This document shows positions 4,985-8,672 of a stretch of DNA of 8,672 bases, one piece after another (positions within the stretch are counted from its first letter, which is position 1; each line of letters begins with the position of its first letter). The position numbers and the translations under genes are program-made. Below the pieces are notes generated by a model. That model did no database searches and was not told the DNA's origin. It saw nothing but the letters and a program-made list of their open reading frames with translations. Origin of the DNA: CAYLTX01 sp046545675 (GTDB lineage Bacteria > Myxococcota_A > Bradymonadia > Bradymonadales > Bradymonadaceae); contig JBKGZI010000260.1 in the NCBI GenBank assembly GCA_046545675.1, forward strand, positions 1 through 8,672. The letters are read 5' to 3'.

Positions 4985-7900
4985 ATGTTATCGCGAATTT
5001 GTACCAACTCTCGATTTCTCATCGCGCTCCTTCTGGTCGCCTCGGTCGCGACTACGAGCTGCAGCGATGATCAGACCGAAGAGACCTTTCCGCTGATCGA
5101 CGCGGCCAGCTCCGAGGACGACGCCGCCGCCGACGCCGACCAGCCGCTGCCCGACGAGATCGCCGTGCCCATCGAGCTCGACGACTATATCTCGACCGAG
5201 CGCACCGACGAGCGCGCCAGCCTCTATAAGGTCGAGTCGGCCGACCAGCTCGCCGAGGGGCCGGCGGTCGAGGCGCGGGTGGGAGATTGGGTGCTCGAAA
5301 ACGACAAGGTCCGCCTCTTCGTCCAGGGCCTCGACCGGGCGATGAGCGCGTGCCCGTGGGGCGGCAATATCATCGACGCGCAATATAAATTGCCCGACGG
5401 CAGCGTGACTGAGGATGTGACCGGCGAGACGTGCCTGATGATCAACGTCGGCCAGACGCTCGCCCCCGAGCGCTTCGACGTGGTCCGCGACGGCTCCGAC
5501 GGCGGGCCGGCCATCCTGGCGGTCAGCGGCGACCTGCAGCTCATCGACTTTTTGAATATCAGCGTGATGGCCAACGATTATGCGCCGGGTATCCTCGAAG
5601 ATCTGGGGCTCGACCCCGACAAGATCATCCCGGCCAAGCTGACCCGCTACATGATCCTGCACCCCGGCTCGAACGGCGTGAAGGTGGTCACCGCGCTTCA
5701 ATACGAGGGCGACGAGACCGCTGAAGACGACGAGGAGGATATCGCCCACATGACCACCGGCCACCTGATGCGCGGCGGTGCGCACGGCCACTACTTCAAC
5801 CCGTCGAGCAGCCTCAAAGGCTGGGGCTATACCTCGCTGGGGCCGAACAACCTGGAGGGCGACCCGCTGCCCTTTATCGCCTACTCCGGGCCCGAGGGCG
5901 GCTATGCCTACGTGCCCACGCCCGATCCGAGGCTCGAAGACGACCCCAACGCGATGCCCATCGCCGGCTCACAGGTGGCGGTCGCCGGCGTGGCCGTCTC
6001 GCTTCTGGGCCGGGACAGCGTGCTGGAGACGCTCCTGGCACAAGAGAATCAACTCGCGGCGATGGAGGGCCTGCTTCACCTCGAAAAAGACGAGGTCGCG
6101 CTCATCGAGCACTGGGAGTTCTTCGGTGACGGCAAGCTGTCGACGATGGTCGACCAGATCTATCCGACCCTGGGCGTGCACACCGCCAGCGTCGACGGCC
6201 GGGTCACCGACGCCGACGGCCGGCCGGTCAGCGACGCGCGGGTCACCGCCATCAACGGCGAAGACCGCGCGCTCAACCAAACCCGCACCGACGCCGACGG
6301 CCGCTATAAGATGCGCGTGCCGCCCGGCGCCTACCGATTCAAGGCCCGCAAAGGGCCGCGCATCTCTCAAACCCAGCCCTCCCAGACCCTCGGCGCGCGC
6401 GACCAAGCCCGCGCAAACCTGCGACTCGAGGACAGCGCGCACGTCAACGTCACCATCCGCACACCCGACGGCGAGCCGACCCCGGCGCGCATCTCGGTCA
6501 TCTGCGAGGGCGACTGCCCGAATATGCCGACCTCCCAGGAAGAAGACGTCACCCTCGACTCGCTGCCCGGCGGCTTCGCGCGCGTCGTCTCGACGGACGT
6601 CGACGGCACCGCCTCCATCGAGTTGGCCGCCGGAAGCTACCGTCTGGCGGTCAGCCGCGGCATGGAGTGGTCGGTCTGGCCGAATGACGCCCCCGACACC
6701 GACGGACACCTCGTCGAACTCGACGAGGGCGACACGGTCGAATTGGACGCCGAGATCGCCCGGGTGGTGGACACCAGCGGGGCGCTGTCGGCCGACTTCC
6801 ACGTCCACGGCGTGACCTCGCCCGATAGCATCGTGCGCAAGGCCAATCGCGTGCGCGACTTCATGGGCGAAGGCGTCGACGTGCTGATCAGCACCGACCA
6901 TGACTTCATCAGCGACTACGGCCCGGAGGTCGCCCGCCTGGGCGCCGGCGACCAGATCGCCAGCGTGGTCGGCGTCGAGCTCACCACGCCCGGCTTCGGC
7001 CACTTCAACGCCTTTCCGCTCGAGCGCGACCCCGAGCACCGCCGCGGCGGCGCGCTCGATTGGGCGCGCGGTACCGACTGGGATATGACCCCCGGCGAGA
7101 TGTTCGCCTGGGTCGACGAGCAAGACGGGGACCCGGACAACGCCGAGGTCAAGCAGATCAACCACCCGCGCACCACCATCGGCCCGATCAAGCCCGACCT
7201 GGTGCGCGGCATCAGCCTTGGCGAGCGCGACGACAAGCGCATCGAGCCCGCCGACCCGGATCCCGACACCGGCGACACCGGTATGTGGTCGGAGGACTTT
7301 AGCGCCATCGAGGTCATGAACGGCCACAATATGGGGCGCTTCCGGGGCATCATGCGCTGGTGGCTGACGATGGTCAGCCGCGGGTTCAGCCCGACGGCCA
7401 CCGCCGTGACCGACACCCATAGGCTCTACTCCGATCTGGGCGGCAGCCCGCGCACGTTTGTCTTCGTCGGCGACGACCACGACACCATCGACACCTTCGA
7501 CGAGCAGGCGCTCGCCCAGGCGTCGAACGAAGGTCGCGCCATCGGCAGCAACGGGCCGTTCTTCCGCGTCGAGCTCGAGAATACCGACGGCGCCACCGCC
7601 GGGCTCGGCGAGACCCTCGAGAGCACCGACGGCGAGGTCACCGTGCGCGTGAGCATCGACACCCCCGAGTGGATCCGCGTGGACACCGTCGACATCTATA
7701 GCAACCTGGACGCCGACGACATCGTGACCGCGCCGGGCAGCGCCAACGAAGATCCCCTGGCGCCGACCTCCTCGCACTCCATCGACTGGGAGGAGGCCGA
7801 CCTGGTCGAGGCCGCCGACAATATCCAGGCCCACCGCCACTACACCAAGACGCTGGACATCCCGATGACCATCGAGGAGGACGCCTACGTCGTCGTCGTC

Positions 7901-8158
7901 GTGCGCGCCAGCGAAGGCGACTCCGGTATGTGGCCGGTTGTGCGCAGCGACAGCGTGCAGCCCTTTGCCTTCGCCAACCCCATCTTCGTCGACGCCGACG
8001 GCGGCGGCTACGACAACCCGCCCTTCAAAGAGCTGGCCGACGAGCCCATCGAACCTACCATGTTGAAAGGGGCGATCGACGAGCCGTTCGAGGGCGACTT
8101 GACGCCCGAGGTGATCGAGGGCTTCTTCCATCGCTACGCCCACGATCACGATCATTGA
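4985..8158 (+). CDS. Large lipoprotein with PHP (CehA/McbA-like) metallohydrolase domain
   Basis: This 1057-residue protein is probably a surface or periplasmic lipoprotein: a short signal peptide ends at ATTSC (C26), followed by an acidic linker. Residues about 65-400 are a domain I do not recognise. Residues 402-460 match a carboxypeptidase regulatory-like beta-sandwich (VDGRVTDADGRPVSDARV, then TDADGRYKMRVPPGAYRF), and 485-595 may be a second such module. From about 600 a PHP-type hydrolase domain begins: DFHVHG (H606, H608), STDHD (D638-D640), GVELTT (E665), GHFNAF (H673), INHP (H727), MNGHN (H781) and TDTHRL (D810, H812). These residues would form a di- or trinuclear metal centre as in the CehA/McbA family, whose known members hydrolyse phosphoesters, carbamates or peptide-like bonds. 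The substrate here is unknown. The C-terminal part is beta-rich and ends in HRYAHDHDH. Length well exceeds the bare CehA domain. No partner gene or transporter adjoins it. Confidence 0.85.
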   Translation: MLSRICTNSRFLIALLLVASVATTSCSDDQTEETFPLIDAASSEDDAAADADQPLPDEIAVPIELDDYISTERTDERASLYKVESADQLAEGPAVEARVGDWVLENDKVRLFVQGLDRAMSACPWGGNIIDAQYKLPDGSVTEDVTGETCLMINVGQTLAPERFDVVRDGSDGGPAILAVSGDLQLIDFLNISVMANDYAPGILEDLGLDPDKIIPAKLTRYMILHPGSNGVKVVTALQYEGDETAEDDEEDIAHMTTGHLMRGGAHGHYFNPSSSLKGWGYTSLGPNNLEGDPLPFIAYSGPEGGYAYVPTPDPRLEDDPNAMPIAGSQVAVAGVAVSLLGRDSVLETLLAQENQLAAMEGLLHLEKDEVALIEHWEFFGDGKLSTMVDQIYPTLGVHTASVDGRVTDADGRPVSDARVTAINGEDRALNQTRTDADGRYKMRVPPGAYRFKARKGPRISQTQPSQTLGARDQARANLRLEDSAHVNVTIRTPDGEPTPARISVICEGDCPNMPTSQEEDVTLDSLPGGFARVVSTDVDGTASIELAAGSYRLAVSRGMEWSVWPNDAPDTDGHLVELDEGDTVELDAEIARVVDTSGALSADFHVHGVTSPDSIVRKANRVRDFMGEGVDVLISTDHDFISDYGPEVARLGAGDQIASVVGVELTTPGFGHFNAFPLERDPEHRRGGALDWARGTDWDMTPGEMFAWVDEQDGDPDNAEVKQINHPRTTIGPIKPDLVRGISLGERDDKRIEPADPDPDTGDTGMWSEDFSAIEVMNGHNMGRFRGIMRWWLTMVSRGFSPTATAVTDTHRLYSDLGGSPRTFVFVGDDHDTIDTFDEQALAQASNEGRAIGSNGPFFRVELENTDGATAGLGETLESTDGEVTVRVSIDTPEWIRVDTVDIYSNLDADDIVTAPGSANEDPLAPTSSHSIDWEEADLVEAADNIQAHRHYTKTLDIPMTIEEDAYVVVVVRASEGDSGMWPVVRSDSVQPFAFANPIFVDADGGGYDNPPFKELADEPIEPTMLKGAIDEPFEGDLTPEVIEGFFHRYAHDHDH

Positions 8159-8399
8159 GCGCGTTCAGCCAAATGAGGCTCTAGGGCCTAACTCAAATCG
8201 TAGTTTCCGACGTCGCTTTTTGACGTCGCCCCAAATAGAGGGCGCTCCGGCATCTGCAGGATCTACTATTTAAGGTGCCTAAACTACGGCACGAACTACA
8301 ATTTGAGTTTGGCTTTAGAAGCGTTTGCGATTGCCGAGGATGTTTTCGAAAGGAGAGAGCGCCCCGGCATCTTCAAGGCTTCCTCATTCGAGAGATCAT
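8159..8399. other. AT-richer intergenic region with repeats
   Basis: These 241 bp lack a convincing gene. They hold a MITE-like inverted repeat (8180-8319), nested hairpins and one arm of a diverged direct repeat (8238-8260, second copy 8355-8377). Base composition drops in GC relative to the genes on both sides. No clear terminator for the PHP gene is visible directly after its stop. Confidence 0.6.
8180..8319. repeat. MITE-like element with about 20-bp terminal inverted repeats
   Basis: The arm at 8186-8205 and the reverse complement of 8294-8313 agree at 18 of 20 positions; a weaker extension to 8180 and 8319 brings in TCTA/TAGA. Between the arms lie CGACGTC/GACGTCG (8208-8214, 8222-8228) around a T-rich loop and GTGCC/GGCAC (8275-8279, 8288-8292). 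A TA dinucleotide sits at each outer end (8182-8183, 8316-8317), as would be expected for an IS630/mariner-type insertion. There is no room for a transposase, so it would be non-autonomous. Confidence 0.5.
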
Positions 8400-8666
8400 G
8401 TGCGCCACTTCGCAACACTGTGCCTAGCGCTGGCATTCGCACTCACGGGCTGCGCGTCCCCGCCGGCGGCCGACGACGCCGAGCGCCCAGCCCGCTGCCC
8501 GGAGGGGCGCTACGACGAGGAGTTTCCCTGCCCGCGACTTGTCACTTGGGCGCGCGACCCCGATAGTGGCCAATGTTGCCGCTACGAGGCCGTCTGCGCC
8601 TCGCCGACCGGCTGGAAGACGTACGCGACCAAAGCCGACTGCGAAGAATCTTCCCGCGATGACTGA
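8400..8666 (+). CDS. Small six-cysteine lipoprotein, unknown function
   Basis: Starting at GTG 8400, this 88-residue protein opens with a compact signal peptide (RH, then a hydrophobic run) and the lipobox ALTGC (C18). After a Pro/Ala/Asp-rich linker the mature part has six cysteines at 33, 44, 59, 60, 66 and 81, with WARDPDSGQCCRYEAVC and GWKTYATKADC. The spacing and the aromatic GW..Y segment suggest a small disulfide-stabilised extracellular domain; the end pattern loosely recalls Kunitz-type modules but does not match well enough to name. GAGAGA (8390-8395) just upstream could serve as ribosome binding site. In-frame starts further upstream (TTG 8325, ATG 8340) would place about 20-25 polar residues before the signal peptide and are less likely. 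I do not recognise the family. Confidence 0.7.
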   Translation: MRHFATLCLALAFALTGCASPPAADDAERPARCPEGRYDEEFPCPRLVTWARDPDSGQCCRYEAVCASPTGWKTYATKADCEESSRDD

Positions 8667-8672
8667 CTGTCT

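Noticed and set aside
5969..8155. 728-codon open antisense frame across the PHP gene
   Set aside because: Product is low-complexity Val/Gly/Asp/Ala, typical of antisense frames in high-GC genes; the plus strand encodes clear domains and motifs.

Overview
The window looks like chromosomal DNA from a GC-rich, Gram-negative environmental bacterium. Three or four of its six proteins carry lipoprotein signal peptides. There is a near-perfect sigma-54 promoter, and the gene mix (MauG-like di-haem protein, CehA/McbA-type metallohydrolase lipoprotein, small Cys-rich lipoprotein) recalls the Myxococcota/Bradymonadales part of the old Deltaproteobacteria. That lineage call is an inference from style, not from a marker gene.

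Layout. 1-258: regulatory region with two tandem dyads (10-25, 40-55) and a sigma-54 -24/-12 promoter (163-179). 259-1671 (+): Amt-family ammonium transporter with signal peptide. 1672-1952: convergent gap with GC-rich palindromes. 1953-2399 (-): stand-alone two-CBS-domain protein. 2400-2589: its leader plus a probable terminator for the next minus-strand operon. 2590-4541 (-): a two-gene unit in which a YtkA/FixH-like lipoprotein gene (3981-4541) overlaps by 16 bp a MauG/cytochrome c peroxidase-like di-haem lipoprotein gene (2590-3996). 4542-4984: 443-bp divergent gap carrying a set of strong hairpins that look like a dispersed repeat. 4985-8158 (+): a 1057-residue lipoprotein with a carboxypeptidase-regulatory-like domain and a PHP (CehA/McbA-like) metal hydrolase domain. 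8159-8399: AT-richer gap with a MITE-like inverted-repeat structure. 8400-8666 (+): a small six-cysteine lipoprotein.

How the parts work together. The transporter appears to be under nitrogen-type (sigma-54) control, with two dyads upstream at enhancer distance that do not resemble the NtrC consensus. The YtkA-like and MauG-like proteins are probably translationally coupled, and both are predicted to be membrane-anchored outside the cytoplasm, so they likely act as a pair. Haem 2 of the MauG-like protein appears to have Tyr rather than Met as axial ligand, the state linked to high-valent protein-modifying chemistry in MauG. The PHP lipoprotein and the small Cys-rich lipoprotein look like independent surface proteins. 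No RNA gene, CRISPR array, transposase or prophage was seen.

Best leads for something undescribed: the overlapping YtkA-like/MauG-like pair as a possible enzyme-substrate system, the tandem enhancer-like dyads, and the two non-coding inverted-repeat elements at about 4700-4860 and 8180-8319.
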